Notes under the pieces: generated by a model
Databases searched by the model: none
What the model saw: the letters and a program-made list of their open reading frames with translations, nothing else
What the model was told of the DNA's origin: nothing
Part shown: one piece after another, positions 26,752 to 35,151 of the stretch
Numbering within the stretch: the first letter of the stretch is position 1
Layout: each line of letters begins with the position of its first letter
Origin: Pseudomonas sediminis
GTDB taxonomy: Bacteria; Pseudomonadota; Gammaproteobacteria; Pseudomonadales; Pseudomonadaceae
Assembly (NCBI RefSeq): GCF_002741105.1
Contig: NZ_NIQU01000004.1
Span: 294,408 to 358,407, forward strand
Length of the DNA stretch: 64,000 nucleotides
Direction of reading: 5' to 3'
Translations under genes and position numbers: made by a program

Positions 26752-27654
26752 TCAGTTCAGCAGCGGCTCGCTGGACAGGCGCAACTCCAGCCGATGCCGC
26801 TCGTCGGCTTTCAGCTGCACGATGTCTTCCAGCACGTTGGCCGTCTCGATGCAAAGCATGTTCTGCCAGGCCTCGTCGGGGAACTGCGACAGGCGCTTGG
26901 CCTTGTCGACCCAGGGATTCCACAGCACAGCCGAGCGTGAACCACGAGCATCCAGATGGATGCGCCGACCCCAGCCCGGATCGACGATGCTCAGTCGCGC
27001 GGCGGTGTCGAAGTAGATGCGATCGGTCTCCGCATCGAACAGCAGCGCTTCCTGCTGACGCAGCTCCTGCCAGTCCTGCAAGGTGTCGATATAACGGCAG
27101 CCCTGCAGCCCCTCGACGCTGATTTGGCGCACGTCGCTGACGGCGAAGTAGCTGTGCAGCGCCTGGCTCAGGGTCAGCGGCTCCGTACCGCGATTATGGG
27201 TTTCCAGGCTCATGCCGAGATCGTCTGCCAGGCGCACGACGAAGGTCAGGCCGACATCCCTGGGCCAGCCCTCCAGCGGCTGAGCGCGTGTGTCGTAGGC
27301 AAACCGCAGGGTGACGGCGTCGTCCTCCTCGTCGATGCCCAGCAACTCCCAGTCCAATGCACGCACCAGGCCATGGGCCGACGCCTGCTCGAGGTGATAG
27401 TGCGCCTGCACGGCCTGCGGATTGCGGCGTAGATCTCCGAACCAGGGCCAGCACACCGGCACACCACCGCGCACGCTTTGGCCACGCTGATAGGCCGCAT
27501 CCGGGCTTAGCCAGATCAGCGGCGGCTGCTCACCCTGCTGGTAACTGAGAATCTGCGCGCCCTGCTGGGCTACCAGCAATTCGCTGCCGGCAGCACGAAT
27601 GCGCCAGCAGACCAGTTGATCCAGTTCCACGCGTTCGACTTGGGCGGTGCTCAT
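26752..27654 (-). CDS. yeaD: D-hexose-6-phosphate mutarotase (YeaD)
   Basis: A 300-residue aldose-1-epimerase-fold enzyme of the YeaD subfamily, which interconverts alpha and beta forms of hexose 6-phosphates in the cytoplasm. Diagnostic segments are QGAQILSYQ, RGGVPVCWPWFG (near 73-84) and SAHGLVRALDWEL, with the phosphate-binding arginine and catalytic histidine positions. ATG 27654 is preceded by GAGAGG. It is transcribed toward the T6SS operon but is probably a separate unit. Confidence 0.93.
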   Translation of the reverse strand: MSTAQVERVELDQLVCWRIRAAGSELLVAQQGAQILSYQQGEQPPLIWLSPDAAYQRGQSVRGGVPVCWPWFGDLRRNPQAVQAHYHLEQASAHGLVRALDWELLGIDEEDDAVTLRFAYDTRAQPLEGWPRDVGLTFVVRLADDLGMSLETHNRGTEPLTLSQALHSYFAVSDVRQISVEGLQGCRYIDTLQDWQELRQQEALLFDAETDRIYFDTAARLSIVDPGWGRRIHLDARGSRSAVLWNPWVDKAKRLSQFPDEAWQNMLCIETANVLEDIVQLKADERHRLELRLSSEPLLN

Positions 27655-27703
27655 GACGACCTCTCGTTGAGATAGATGACCAATAGTGTGACAACGCAAA
27701 AAG

Positions 27704-27734
27704 CAAAACGCCCATCACGAGGACGGGCGTTTTG
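27704..27734. terminator. Rho-independent terminator after dctM
   Basis: A perfect 10-bp stem (CAAAACGCCC with its complement GGGCGTTTTG at 27725-27734) with an 11-nt loop. On the minus strand it is followed by a T-rich run, so it ends the dctQM transcript before the mutarotase gene. Confidence 0.85.
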
Positions 27735-27753
27735 CCAAACCAGCCAGCGAGAC

Positions 27754-29130
27754 TTACTTGCCGTAGACCTGCTCCGGCAGCCAAGTGATCAGCCCTGGGA
27801 AGATATAGGCGATCACCAGCAGCAGAATCTGGATCAGGATGAACGGCACCACACCTTTGTAGATGGTACTGGTGGGAATGCTCGCCGGTGTCACGCCACG
27901 CAGATAGAACAGCGCGAAGCCGAATGGCGGAGTGAGGAAGGAGGTTTGCAGGTTGAGTGCGATCATCACGCCCAGCCAGATCGGATCGAGCCCCATGGCC
28001 AGCAGTACCGGCCCGACGATCGGCACCACCACGAAGGTGATCTCGATGAAGTCGAGAATGAAGCCGAGCAGGAAGATCACCACCATCACCAGGAAGAACG
28101 CACCGAGCACACCACCTGGCAGCTGGGCGAACACGTCCTCGATCAGCGCCTCACCGCCGAAGCCGCGGAACACCAGGGAGAACAGCGACGCGCCGATCAG
28201 GATCATGAAGACCATGGCACTGATTTCGGTGGTGCCGTAGGCCACCTCCTTGAGCTGGCCGAAGTTCAGCTTGCCCTTGCTGAAGGCCAGCAGCATCGCG
28301 CCTACGGCGCCCAGCGCTGCTGCTTCGGTCGGCGTAGCGTAGCCAGCCAGGATCGAGCCCAGTACCGCGCCAATCAGGATCAGCGGCGGAATCAACGCCC
28401 TGCCCAGCTTGCCCCACTCGATAGGGCCGAGCTCTTCTTGCGGCAGCGCCGGCAGTTTCTTCGGCTGCAGGATGGCGACGGCAATGATGTAGACGATATA
28501 CAGGCCGACCAGCAACAGACCGGGCAGCAGAGCACCGACGAACAGGTCGCCAACCGAGACGGTCTTCGGCGAGAAGATGCCCATCTTCAGCTGCGCCTGC
28601 TGATAGGCGCTGGACATCACGTCACCCAGCAGCACCAGCACGATGGACGGAGGAATGATCTGCCCCAGGGTGCCGGTAGCAGCCAGAGTGCCGGTGGAAA
28701 TGGCCGGATCATAGCCACGGCGCAACATGGTCGGCAGTGCCAGCAGGCCCATGGTCACCACGGTGGCACCGACGATACCGGTGGAAGCAGCGAGCAGGGC
28801 ACCGACCACGCACACGGAGATGGCCAGGCCGCCACGCAGGGTGCCGAACAGACGCGACATGGACTCGAGCAGATCCTCGGCCACCCGTGAACGTTCCAGC
28901 ATCACCCCCATGAACACGAACAGCGGCACGGCGAGCATCGTCTGGTTGTTCATGATGCCGAACAGACGGTTCGGCAGGGCGCTGAGGTAACCAGGATCAA
29001 AGGTGCCCGTGACGACACCGATGGCGGCGAACAGCAGAGAAACGCCAGCCAGGGTGAACGCTACCGGGAAGCCGGCCATCAAGGCCACGCAAATACTGAC
29101 GAACAGCAGAATCGCCATCAACTCAGCCAT
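27754..29130 (-). CDS. dctM: TRAP transporter large permease (DctM)
   Basis: A 458-residue DctM-type permease with about 12-13 hydrophobic helices. It has the start FPVAFTLAGVSLLFA, and TMGLLALPTMLRRGYDPAISTGTLAATGTLGQIIPPSI near the middle (family signature, about residues 130-165). It moves the substrate with sodium, working with DctQ and a periplasmic binding protein. It overlaps dctQ by 8 bp. The binding protein is encoded divergently at 29,913, not in the same operon. Confidence 0.95.
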   Translation of the reverse strand: MAELMAILLFVSICVALMAGFPVAFTLAGVSLLFAAIGVVTGTFDPGYLSALPNRLFGIMNNQTMLAVPLFVFMGVMLERSRVAEDLLESMSRLFGTLRGGLAISVCVVGALLAASTGIVGATVVTMGLLALPTMLRRGYDPAISTGTLAATGTLGQIIPPSIVLVLLGDVMSSAYQQAQLKMGIFSPKTVSVGDLFVGALLPGLLLVGLYIVYIIAVAILQPKKLPALPQEELGPIEWGKLGRALIPPLILIGAVLGSILAGYATPTEAAALGAVGAMLLAFSKGKLNFGQLKEVAYGTTEISAMVFMILIGASLFSLVFRGFGGEALIEDVFAQLPGGVLGAFFLVMVVIFLLGFILDFIEITFVVVPIVGPVLLAMGLDPIWLGVMIALNLQTSFLTPPFGFALFYLRGVTPASIPTSTIYKGVVPFILIQILLLVIAYIFPGLITWLPEQVYGK

Positions 29131-29668
29131 GTTTCACCTCCGGAGCTGGCAGGCGACCGCTGAAGACGTAGATTGCCTTGATCAGATTGGAAATACCTTG
29201 CAGTACCAGGCTGACGACCAGTACCAGGATGATGCTTTTCTGCAGGTAGACGAACTTGAGGCCGCCAGATTCGCTGGACGCTTCGAAAGTCGACCAGGAG
29301 TTGCTGACGTAATCCCAACTGGCCCAACCGAGGAATAGCGCGACTGGCAGCAGGAACAGCAGATTACCGAAGATCTCGACCAGCGCCTGACGGCGGCCGC
29401 TGAACTTCTGGTAGAAGATGTCCACACGCACGTGTCCGTTGCGTTGCAGCACCCAGGCCGCTGCGCCCATGAACACCAGTGCGTGAGCGTACAGCACCGC
29501 TTCCTGCAGGGCAGTCGCGCCGATACCGAAACCGTAGCGCAGCACCACGACGATGGCTGTACCGATTACCAAAAATACCGTCAGCCAGGCGCAGGCCTTG
29601 CCGAACCAGCTGTTCAGCGCATCGATCAGATATGCAAGAGCGAGGGGAAATGAAGGCTTGTCGGACAT
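29123..29668 (-). CDS. dctQ: TRAP transporter small permease (DctQ)
   Basis: A 181-residue DctQ protein with four hydrophobic helices. The conserved LQEAVLYAHALVFMGAAAWVLQRNGHVRVD segment lies at about residues 55-85 (QE...L and N-x-H-V-R-V-D are hallmarks). It forms a stable complex with DctM. The start at ATG 29668 faces the divergent dctP across 244 bp. Confidence 0.94.
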   Translation of the reverse strand: MSDKPSFPLALAYLIDALNSWFGKACAWLTVFLVIGTAIVVVLRYGFGIGATALQEAVLYAHALVFMGAAAWVLQRNGHVRVDIFYQKFSGRRQALVEIFGNLLFLLPVALFLGWASWDYVSNSWSTFEASSESGGLKFVYLQKSIILVLVVSLVLQGISNLIKAIYVFSGRLPAPEVKHG

Positions 29669-29912
29669 AGTGAGTCCTTTATCGTTATGAGTAGGAGACA
29701 GGACAGCAAACCTGTTGGCTGCATATCACGCCGCCCGCGTCCTTATGGGCCGCAGGCCGGCGATTCTATGCAGGCTACTAGTATTGCAGCAATGCCCGTA
29801 CAACTTTAGTCGTAGTAGCTAGGCTTGTAGGTCACGACCCCCTATGTTATTCACGCCCGGTCTGCCTTCGGCGATCCCGTGGTAAGACCAATACAACAAG
29901 AAGGAGCATTGC
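29669..29912. promoter_or_regulatory. Shared divergent promoter region dctQM / dctP
   Basis: A 244-bp spacer between divergent TRAP genes that must hold both promoters. AAGGAG sits just before the dctP ATG. I see several short TAGTA/CTACTA-type near-repeats at 29,770-29,820 that could bind a regulator, but no element clear enough to name. Confidence 0.5.
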
Positions 29913-31013
29913 ATGAAACGTCGCGACATACTCGCCGCAGCGGGCGTAGGCCTTGCAGCAACCGCACTGGCTGGCTGTAAAGAAGAAGCCAAAAGCGCCG
30001 CAGCACCTCAAGAGGGTTCGAGTTCTCAGACCTTCAACTGGAAGATGGTCACCTCCTGGCCGAAAAACTTCCCGGGCGTCGGCGTGGGGGCCGAGCGCTT
30101 CGCCAAGCTGGTCGATGAAATGAGTAACGGCCGCCTGAAGGTCAAGGTATACGCAGCCGGTGAACTGGTACCGGCCCTGGAAGTATTCGATGCAGTCTCT
30201 CGCGGCACCGCCGAGATGGGTCACGGTGCGCCGTACTACTGGAAAGGCAAGGTGCCGGCGGCTCAGTTCTTCTGCGCCTCGCCGTTCGGCCCGAATGCCC
30301 AGGAAATGAATGCCTGGCTGCACCGTGGCGGCGGTCAGCAGCTGTGGGAAGAGGTCTACAAACCGTTCGGCGTACTGCCGATGGCCTGCGGCAACACCGG
30401 CGTGCAGACCGCCGGCTGGTTCAACAAGGAAATGAACTCGGTCGACGACTTCAAAGGCCTGAAGATGCGTACCCCGGGTCTGGGTGGCGAAGTGCTGACC
30501 AAGATGGGCGGTACCGTGGTCAACATGCCGGCCGGTGAAATCTTCACCGCCATGCAGACCGGCGCCATCGACGCCACCGAGTGGATCGGCCCATACAACG
30601 ACCTGGCCCTCGGCCTGCACAAAGCAGCCAAGTACTACTACACCCCGGGCTGGCAGGAGCCGAGCGTTCTGTTCGAACTGGACGTCAACATCAAGGCCTG
30701 GGAAACCCTGCCGCCAGATCTGCAAGCCATCGTTCGCGCGGCTGCTCGTGACGTCAACGGCGACATGCTCGACGATTACAACGCCAAGAACATGGAGGCC
30801 ATGGAGCAGCTCAAGGCCGACGGCGTGGAAGTTCGCCGCCTGCCGGACGAAGTCCTGGCACGCCTGAAGGAAGTGGCTGCCGAGGTAGTCGATGCCAGCG
30901 CTGCGGCCGATCCGGCGGCAACCAAAGTCTGGGAACATCAGAAGGCCTATCTCAAGCGCCTGTACGAATACGCGGAAAGCAACGAGAAGGATATCTACAA
31001 CATCCGCGGCTGA
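29913..31013 (+). CDS. dctP: TRAP transporter solute-binding protein, TakP-like (Tat-type lipoprotein signal)
   Basis: A 366-residue DctP-family binding protein. The signal MKRRDILAAAGVGLAATALAGC combines a twin-arginine motif with a lipobox ending at Cys22 (I describe residues 1-22). The body closely follows TakP-type alpha-keto-acid binders: GNTGVQTAGWF near 165, GLKMRTPGLGGEVL with the ligand-binding Arg near 190, and AIDATEWIGPYND near 228. Substrate is probably a monocarboxylate or 2-oxo acid; this is inferred from similarity of motifs. It is divergent from dctQM, with a strong terminator after it. Confidence 0.93.
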   Translation: MKRRDILAAAGVGLAATALAGCKEEAKSAAAPQEGSSSQTFNWKMVTSWPKNFPGVGVGAERFAKLVDEMSNGRLKVKVYAAGELVPALEVFDAVSRGTAEMGHGAPYYWKGKVPAAQFFCASPFGPNAQEMNAWLHRGGGQQLWEEVYKPFGVLPMACGNTGVQTAGWFNKEMNSVDDFKGLKMRTPGLGGEVLTKMGGTVVNMPAGEIFTAMQTGAIDATEWIGPYNDLALGLHKAAKYYYTPGWQEPSVLFELDVNIKAWETLPPDLQAIVRAAARDVNGDMLDDYNAKNMEAMEQLKADGVEVRRLPDEVLARLKEVAAEVVDASAAADPAATKVWEHQKAYLKRLYEYAESNEKDIYNIRG

Positions 31014-31029
31014 CCGCTCAGGGCAAAAC

Positions 31030-31057
31030 AAAACGCCGGCTTCTAGCCGGCGTTTTC
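31030..31057. terminator. Bidirectional terminator between dctP and the thioesterase gene
   Basis: An 11-bp perfect stem (AAAACGCCGGC with GCCGGCGTTTT) with a 5-nt loop, flanked by A and T runs, between convergent genes. Confidence 0.9.
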
Positions 31058-31079
31058 GTTACTGCAATTCAGAAAGCGG

Positions 31080-31484
31080 TCAGCCTCGACGCGGCGGCAC
31101 CGGACGAGTGCGGCCACTGCCGTCGATGGCGACAAACACAAATACCGCTTCGGTGACCTTGCGCCACTCGTTGGACAGCGGATCGTCGCTCCACACCTCG
31201 ACCATCATCTGAATCGAACTGCGGCCGATCTCCAGCGCCTGGGTGTAGAACGAGAGCTGCGCGCCCACCGATACCGGAACCAGAAAGGCCATGCGATCAA
31301 TGGCGACGGTCGCCACGCGGCCACCTGCAACCTTGCTCGCCATCGCGGTGCCCGCGAGGTCCATCTGCGACACCAGCCAGCCACCGTAGATATCACCGAA
31401 ACCATTGGTCTCGCGCGGCAACGCGGTGATCTGCAGAGCGAGGTCGCCCTGGGGAATCGGGTCTTCCTGTTCGTAGTCGTTCAT
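31080..31484 (-). CDS. Acyl-CoA thioesterase, YciA-like hotdog fold
   Basis: A 134-residue hotdog thioesterase that hydrolyses acyl-CoA esters. The active-site helix motif is DIYGGWLVSQMDLAGTAMAS (about 29-48), where the conserved Asp and Gly-Gly-x-x-x-x-x-x-D pattern matches YciA/ACOT types. The VPVSVGAQLSFY strand and the SNEWRKVTEAVFVFVAID end also fit. ATG 31484 is the first sensible start; upstream in-frame codons are non-coding. Confidence 0.9.
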   Translation of the reverse strand: MNDYEQEDPIPQGDLALQITALPRETNGFGDIYGGWLVSQMDLAGTAMASKVAGGRVATVAIDRMAFLVPVSVGAQLSFYTQALEIGRSSIQMMVEVWSDDPLSNEWRKVTEAVFVFVAIDGSGRTRPVPPRRG

Positions 31485-31732
31485 CGGTTCGAGACTCGCG
31501 GCGCGGTTGTTGTTCTGGGCGCGGAACCCGCATGGCACACGGGCGCAACGAGTATACCGACTGTGCAGTCGACGGGCGACCACTCTGGCGGGGCGCAAAA
31601 CGCCACAGCCCATGCCCGGTCGGGCAAAACGCACGACCCGGCAAACCTCATTCGGGCAGTATGCCTACCACAAAACGCCATCACTAAATCGTAAGAGAAT
31701 GATTTTAAAGGACTTTTAGTAAACAAAAAGTC
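31485..31732. other. Intergenic region upstream of the sigma-54 promoter
   Basis: A 248-bp spacer that continues as non-coding leader to 31,858. It becomes AT-rich after 31,660. GACTTTT-N8-AAAAGTC at 31711-31732 is a 7-bp-arm dyad ending directly before the -24 element; it may bind a regulator. No gene is convincing. Confidence 0.45.
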
Positions 31733-31748
31733 TGGCACGGGTGCTGCA
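31733..31748 (+). promoter_or_regulatory. Sigma-54 (RpoN) promoter, -24/-12
   Basis: TGGCACG-GGTG-CTGCA matches the RpoN consensus TGGCACG-N4-TTGCA at all but one position and has the invariant GG and GC 10 nt apart. Transcription would start near 31,759, about 100 nt before the small membrane-protein gene. Confidence 0.85.
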
Positions 31749-31858
31749 CTACTCCTAGTACGTAACTGGTCATGTACCGGTTGCAATGCAGAAATAAGGA
31801 AGAGACGGATATGCCACACACCCGAGCCATCCGCCTCCCACGCAACAGGAGAACCGCC

Positions 31859-32056
31859 ATGTGGATAGTTGCTCTGGTGCTCGCCACCCTGCTGCTTCTG
31901 CTCAGTCTGACGCTCGCAAGCGTTGTACTGATTGGCCAGACCCTGTGCGCAAGCCGCAATACCGCCGAGCTGGAGCTGCCTACGGGCGCCGCGCCCCAGC
32001 CTGTGGACCCGAGCAACGCGCAAGACCCCTGGCCTGCCTGGGCCATTACCCACTGA
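31859..32056 (+). CDS. Small single-helix membrane protein
   Basis: A 65-residue protein starting [20 protein letters not shown], one long hydrophobic helix, followed by a polar proline-rich tail. I recognise no family. ATG 31859 is preceded by CAGGAG at 7-nt spacing; an in-frame ATG at 31811 (MPHTRAIRL, 81 residues, weaker AAGGA) would add a basic leader. It is first downstream of the sigma-54 promoter and 19 bp before the DUF1328 gene, so the two are likely co-transcribed. Confidence 0.65.
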   Translation: MWIVALVLATLLLLLSLTLASVVLIGQTLCASRNTAELELPTGAAPQPVDPSNAQDPWPAWAITH

Positions 32057-32075
32057 TCCATCAAGGAGAAACACC

Positions 32076-32240
32076 ATGCTTAGTTGGGCAGTCACTTTCC
32101 TGATCATCGCCATCATCGCCGCAGTACTGGGCTTCGGTGGTATCGCCGGCACCGCTGCAGGTATCGCCAAGATTCTATTCGTGGTGTTCCTGGTGCTGTT
32201 CATCGTCTCGTTTGTCATGGGCCGCCGCCCGCGCCTCTAG
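32076..32240 (+). CDS. DUF1328 small inner-membrane protein (YtjA-like)
   Basis: A 54-residue protein with two hydrophobic helices. [35 protein letters not shown] and the short basic end RRPRL match DUF1328, a family with no known function. A clear AAGGAG lies before ATG 32076. It sits between the single-helix protein and the Ivy-like gene, 10 bp from the latter, in a probable RpoN-driven operon. Confidence 0.9.
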   Translation: MLSWAVTFLIIAIIAAVLGFGGIAGTAAGIAKILFVVFLVLFIVSFVMGRRPRL

Positions 32241-32250
32241 GGAGACATAG

Positions 32251-32712
32251 ATGCAATCGATCCACGCCATTGCCGCCGCCCTGCTGATGGGCGGCGCCCT
32301 GGCGGCTCAGGCCGCCGACCGCGACGCCAGTTTCCATCCAGGCGAGCTGCTCACCAGCAACACCGAGTACCGTGAAGCCTGGCAGGATCTGGTGAAGAAC
32401 GAAGAGCGCTTGCCGGACTGGCTGATCAACCTCAGCGGCCTGTCCACTCCCATGCAGACAGTGGAAGCCGATAGCGATCGCTATCTGGTTGGCCAGATCT
32501 GCGAAGCGAACAGATGCTTCAATCAGCGCGCCTATGTCGCCTTCGAATGGGAAGACGACGATGCCTACGCGCTGTATGTGCAGGTACCGGATGGCCTGCC
32601 GGAAGACCGCGCGCCAAGCGAGCATGCCAGCCTGCGTTGGCTGGGCGAGCCGGACGAGGAAATCCAGCAGATGCTGATGGAACAGCTGCGCAGCGATCCC
32701 AACTGGTATTGA
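32251..32712 (+). CDS. ivy: Ivy-family periplasmic lysozyme-inhibitor-like protein
   Basis: A 153-residue protein with a signal peptide (cut after AAQAA, about residue 22). The body resembles Ivy (inhibitor of vertebrate lysozyme): YREAWQDLV near 40-48, LPDWL, YLVGQIC, RAYVAFEW, YVQVPDG, and the C-terminal SDPNWY. The lysozyme-binding loop, CKPHDC in active Ivy, is here CEANRC (84-89): the disulfide is kept, but the key His is missing. It may therefore be a paralogue with another target, such as an endogenous lytic transglycosylase. Same operon as the DUF1328 gene. Confidence 0.8.
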   Translation: MQSIHAIAAALLMGGALAAQAADRDASFHPGELLTSNTEYREAWQDLVKNEERLPDWLINLSGLSTPMQTVEADSDRYLVGQICEANRCFNQRAYVAFEWEDDDAYALYVQVPDGLPEDRAPSEHASLRWLGEPDEEIQQMLMEQLRSDPNWY

Positions 32713-32793
32713 GTGACGGCAGTTTGCCGGCTGTCCCACAGACACCGCCGGCACGTTATCATCCCCCGCCATAACGGCATGCCCTCCTTCATC

Positions 32794-32808
32794 TGGCGCT
32801 TTGCGCCA
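32794..32808 (+). terminator. Short hairpin after ivy (weak terminator)
   Basis: TGGCGC, 3-nt loop, GCGCCA, followed by a T/C-rich stretch. The stem is only 6 bp, so termination is uncertain. Confidence 0.4.
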
Positions 32809-32870
32809 TCTTCTTCCTCAGGGAGAAGGCGATCAGGGAAGGCTTCGCTTGCCAATCTAGGGGGATCGCA

Positions 32871-34100
32871 ATGCTCAACGGCCTGTGGCTGAGCTTTTTT
32901 CTGCTGGGAGCCGCTGCCGCTCTGGCACGCTGGCTGATTGGCGGTGATGCAGCCGTATTCGGCGCCATGGTCGAAAGCCTGTTCGCCATGGCCAAGCTCT
33001 CGGTGGAGCTGATGGTGGTGCTGTTCGGCACCCTGACACTCTGGCTGGGGCTACTGCGCATCGCCGAGAAGGCCGGGCTGGTCGATCTGCTCGCACGCAT
33101 GCTGGGCCCATTGTTCGCCCGCCTGATGCCTGAAGTGCCACGCGGCCATCCAGCGTTGGGGCTGATCAGCATGAACTTCGCCGCCAATGGCTTGGGTCTG
33201 GACAATGCAGCCACGCCCATTGGTCTCAAGGCCATGCGCGCCTTGCAGGATCTCAACCCCAGCGCCACCACGGCGAGCAATGCACAGATCCTGTTCCTGG
33301 TACTCAATACCTCCTCACTGACCCTGCTGCCGGTATCGATCTTCATGTACCGCGTGCAGCAAGGTGCTGAAGATCCCACCCTGGTATTTCTGCCGATCCT
33401 GCTGGCGACCAGCGCGTCGACCCTGGCAGGCCTGCTGGCGGTATCGGTGATGCAACGCCTGCGTTTGTGGGACCCGGTGGTGCTGGCCTACCTGATTCCT
33501 ACCGCGCTGCTGCTCGGCGGCTTCATGGCCCTGCTCGCCGGCATGAGCGCCACGGCGCTGGCGGCGCTGTCATCGCTGCTCGGTAACCTCACCCTGTTCG
33601 GCTTGATCCTGATGTTTCTGGTGGTTGGCGCGCTGCGCAAGGTGGCGGTGTACGAGAGCTTCATCGACGGTGCCAAGGAAGGCTTCGACGTGGCCAAAAG
33701 CCTGCTGCCGTATCTGGTCGCCATGCTCTGCGCCATCGGCGTTCTGCGCGCATCCGGCGCGCTGGATTTCGGCCTCGACGGCATTCGCTGGCTGATCGAA
33801 GCGCTGGGCTGGGATACCCGCTTCGTCGATGCTCTGCCCACTGCGCTGATGAAACCCTTCTCCGGCGGTGCCGCACGCGCCATGCTGATCGAAACCATGG
33901 AGAACTTCGGCGTCGACAGCTTCCCGGCGCTGGTTGCGGCGACGGTGCAGGGCAGTACCGAAACGACGTTCTACGTGCTGGCGGTGTACTTCGGGGCGGT
34001 CGGCCTGCAGCGCGCCCGCCACGCCGTGGGCTGCGCCCTGGTCGCCGATGCTGCCGGGATCATCGCCGCCATCGGCGTGTGCTACTGGTTCTTCGGCTAA
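32871..34100 (+). CDS. Nucleoside-recognition/SpmA-SpmB-like inner-membrane protein
   Basis: A 409-residue membrane protein that covers two GATE/nucleoside-recognition modules, equal to spore-maturation proteins SpmA and SpmB in one chain. Helices are distributed over the whole length. Segments LISMNFAANGLGLDNAATPIG near 100-120 (SpmA signature) and LMKPFSGGAARAMLIETMEN plus VQGSTETTFYVLAVYFGAVG near 330-380 (SpmB signature) are clear. Non-sporulating pseudomonads keep this protein; its transport role is not established. Confidence 0.88.
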   Translation: MLNGLWLSFFLLGAAAALARWLIGGDAAVFGAMVESLFAMAKLSVELMVVLFGTLTLWLGLLRIAEKAGLVDLLARMLGPLFARLMPEVPRGHPALGLISMNFAANGLGLDNAATPIGLKAMRALQDLNPSATTASNAQILFLVLNTSSLTLLPVSIFMYRVQQGAEDPTLVFLPILLATSASTLAGLLAVSVMQRLRLWDPVVLAYLIPTALLLGGFMALLAGMSATALAALSSLLGNLTLFGLILMFLVVGALRKVAVYESFIDGAKEGFDVAKSLLPYLVAMLCAIGVLRASGALDFGLDGIRWLIEALGWDTRFVDALPTALMKPFSGGAARAMLIETMENFGVDSFPALVAATVQGSTETTFYVLAVYFGAVGLQRARHAVGCALVADAAGIIAAIGVCYWFFG

Positions 34101-34121
34101 TCGCTGCGAAGTCAGGGCCGC

Positions 34122-34703
34122 TCAGTCGGCGCCAAACCCCAGTTTGTCGCTCGCCCAGCTCAGCAACGGATCGCTGTGCTGGTATTCGCGCAACGCCAAC
34201 AGCTTGGGCGCGATGAATGCCTCGAAGTCCTCGGCCTGTTCGAAGTACACCCCGGTGAAAATGGTGAACATCGACTTGTTGCCGACCGTGGCATAGAACA
34301 GGTTGCCCACCGGCTCACCGTCCTGGGTCAGCAGCTTGAGGCTGGCGCGGCTGGCCAGCTTGGTGTCCAGCGGCAGATCCTGTTGCACCAACCCGCTGTC
34401 ACGCAGGCCGAACGAGGCGCCGAACGTCTCGGCGTAGCTGGTCATCAAGGCATCACCGGCGCGCGGGTAGAGAGAGACACCGCTGTAGAGGTAGAACCAG
34501 TCGCTGCCCTCGCTCTCGAAACTGAGGTCGATGCTGCGCGCAGCGTAGGTCACCAACTTCTCGTAGCGCCCCTCATCCGGGGCCTCGTAAGCGGCGAAAT
34601 CCTCGCCACTGAGCAGCAGTCGGCGCTCCTCGGCGAGAGGCGGTTCGTTGTCGACGCAGCCCGCGAGTGCGAGCAGGCTGAGCAGCAGCACGAGTCTGAA
34701 CAT
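34122..34703 (-). CDS. Hypothetical lipoprotein
   Basis: A 193-residue protein with a lipoprotein signal MFRLVLLLSLLALAGC (Cys16). The rest is soluble, mixed alpha/beta, without motifs I can name. It is convergent with the SpmAB-like gene, 21 bp between stops. Function unknown. Confidence 0.75.
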   Translation of the reverse strand: MFRLVLLLSLLALAGCVDNEPPLAEERRLLLSGEDFAAYEAPDEGRYEKLVTYAARSIDLSFESEGSDWFYLYSGVSLYPRAGDALMTSYAETFGASFGLRDSGLVQQDLPLDTKLASRASLKLLTQDGEPVGNLFYATVGNKSMFTIFTGVYFEQAEDFEAFIAPKLLALREYQHSDPLLSWASDKLGFGAD

Positions 34704-34812
34704 GGCATTCCTCCCTGAATTGGCCCGCGCAGCTTGCCCGAACCGAGCACACCTCGCCAGCGACAGCCCTCGTCGCTGTGCGCGGTGCCACAGCCTTGCG
34801 CCTGAGTGCCTG

Positions 34813-35028
34813 TCAGCTACCGCTCAGGCGAAAGCCGACCTTGAGCGTGACCTGATAGTGCCCCACCTTGCCATTCTCGATATGGCCACGGGTGTCGATC
34901 ACCTCGAACCAGTCCATGTTGCGCACGCTCTTGGCGCATTCGGCCAGGGCATTTTCGATGGCTTCCTCGATGCTGGTGCGCGACGAGCCGACGATCTCGA
35001 TCTTCTTGTAGGTGTGGTGAGTGGACAT
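34813..35028 (-). CDS. Dodecin flavin-binding protein
   Basis: A 71-residue dodecin, a hollow dodecamer that stores or buffers flavins. HTYKKIEIVGSSRTSIEEAI, VRNMDWFEVIDTRGHIENG and VGHYQVTLKVGFRL match the family; Trp40 is the flavin-stacking residue. A stand-alone gene. Confidence 0.94.
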   Translation of the reverse strand: MSTHHTYKKIEIVGSSRTSIEEAIENALAECAKSVRNMDWFEVIDTRGHIENGKVGHYQVTLKVGFRLSGS

Positions 35029-35110
35029 GACGGACTCCTGAGTGGTGAAGGTTCTTGTTCAGACTAGCCCGCCCCGTAGAAGTGTCATCTGTCGCACCCT
35101 TATCCGGCCT

Positions 35111-35138
35111 GCTGGAAAGCCGCCACGGGCTTTCCAGC
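35111..35138. terminator. Stem-loop after the TonB receptor gene
   Basis: An 11-bp perfect stem (GCTGGAAAGCC and its complement) with a 6-nt loop, 13 bp past the receptor stop. There is no T run, so termination is probable but not certain. Confidence 0.5.
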
Positions 35139-35151
35139 GCCTGGGCTGGCC

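Noticed and set aside
26579..27016. 145-codon plus-strand frame in the tssA-yeaD region
   Set aside because: Overlaps yeaD in antisense; the unique part has no recognisable domain or ribosome-binding site.
29847..31031. 394-codon minus-strand frame over dctP
   Set aside because: dctP on the plus strand has clear family motifs; the opposite frame has none.
31481..32218. 245-codon minus-strand frame upstream of the thioesterase
   Set aside because: It runs through the sigma-54 promoter and opposite two small genes with good ribosome-binding sites; no protein motif.
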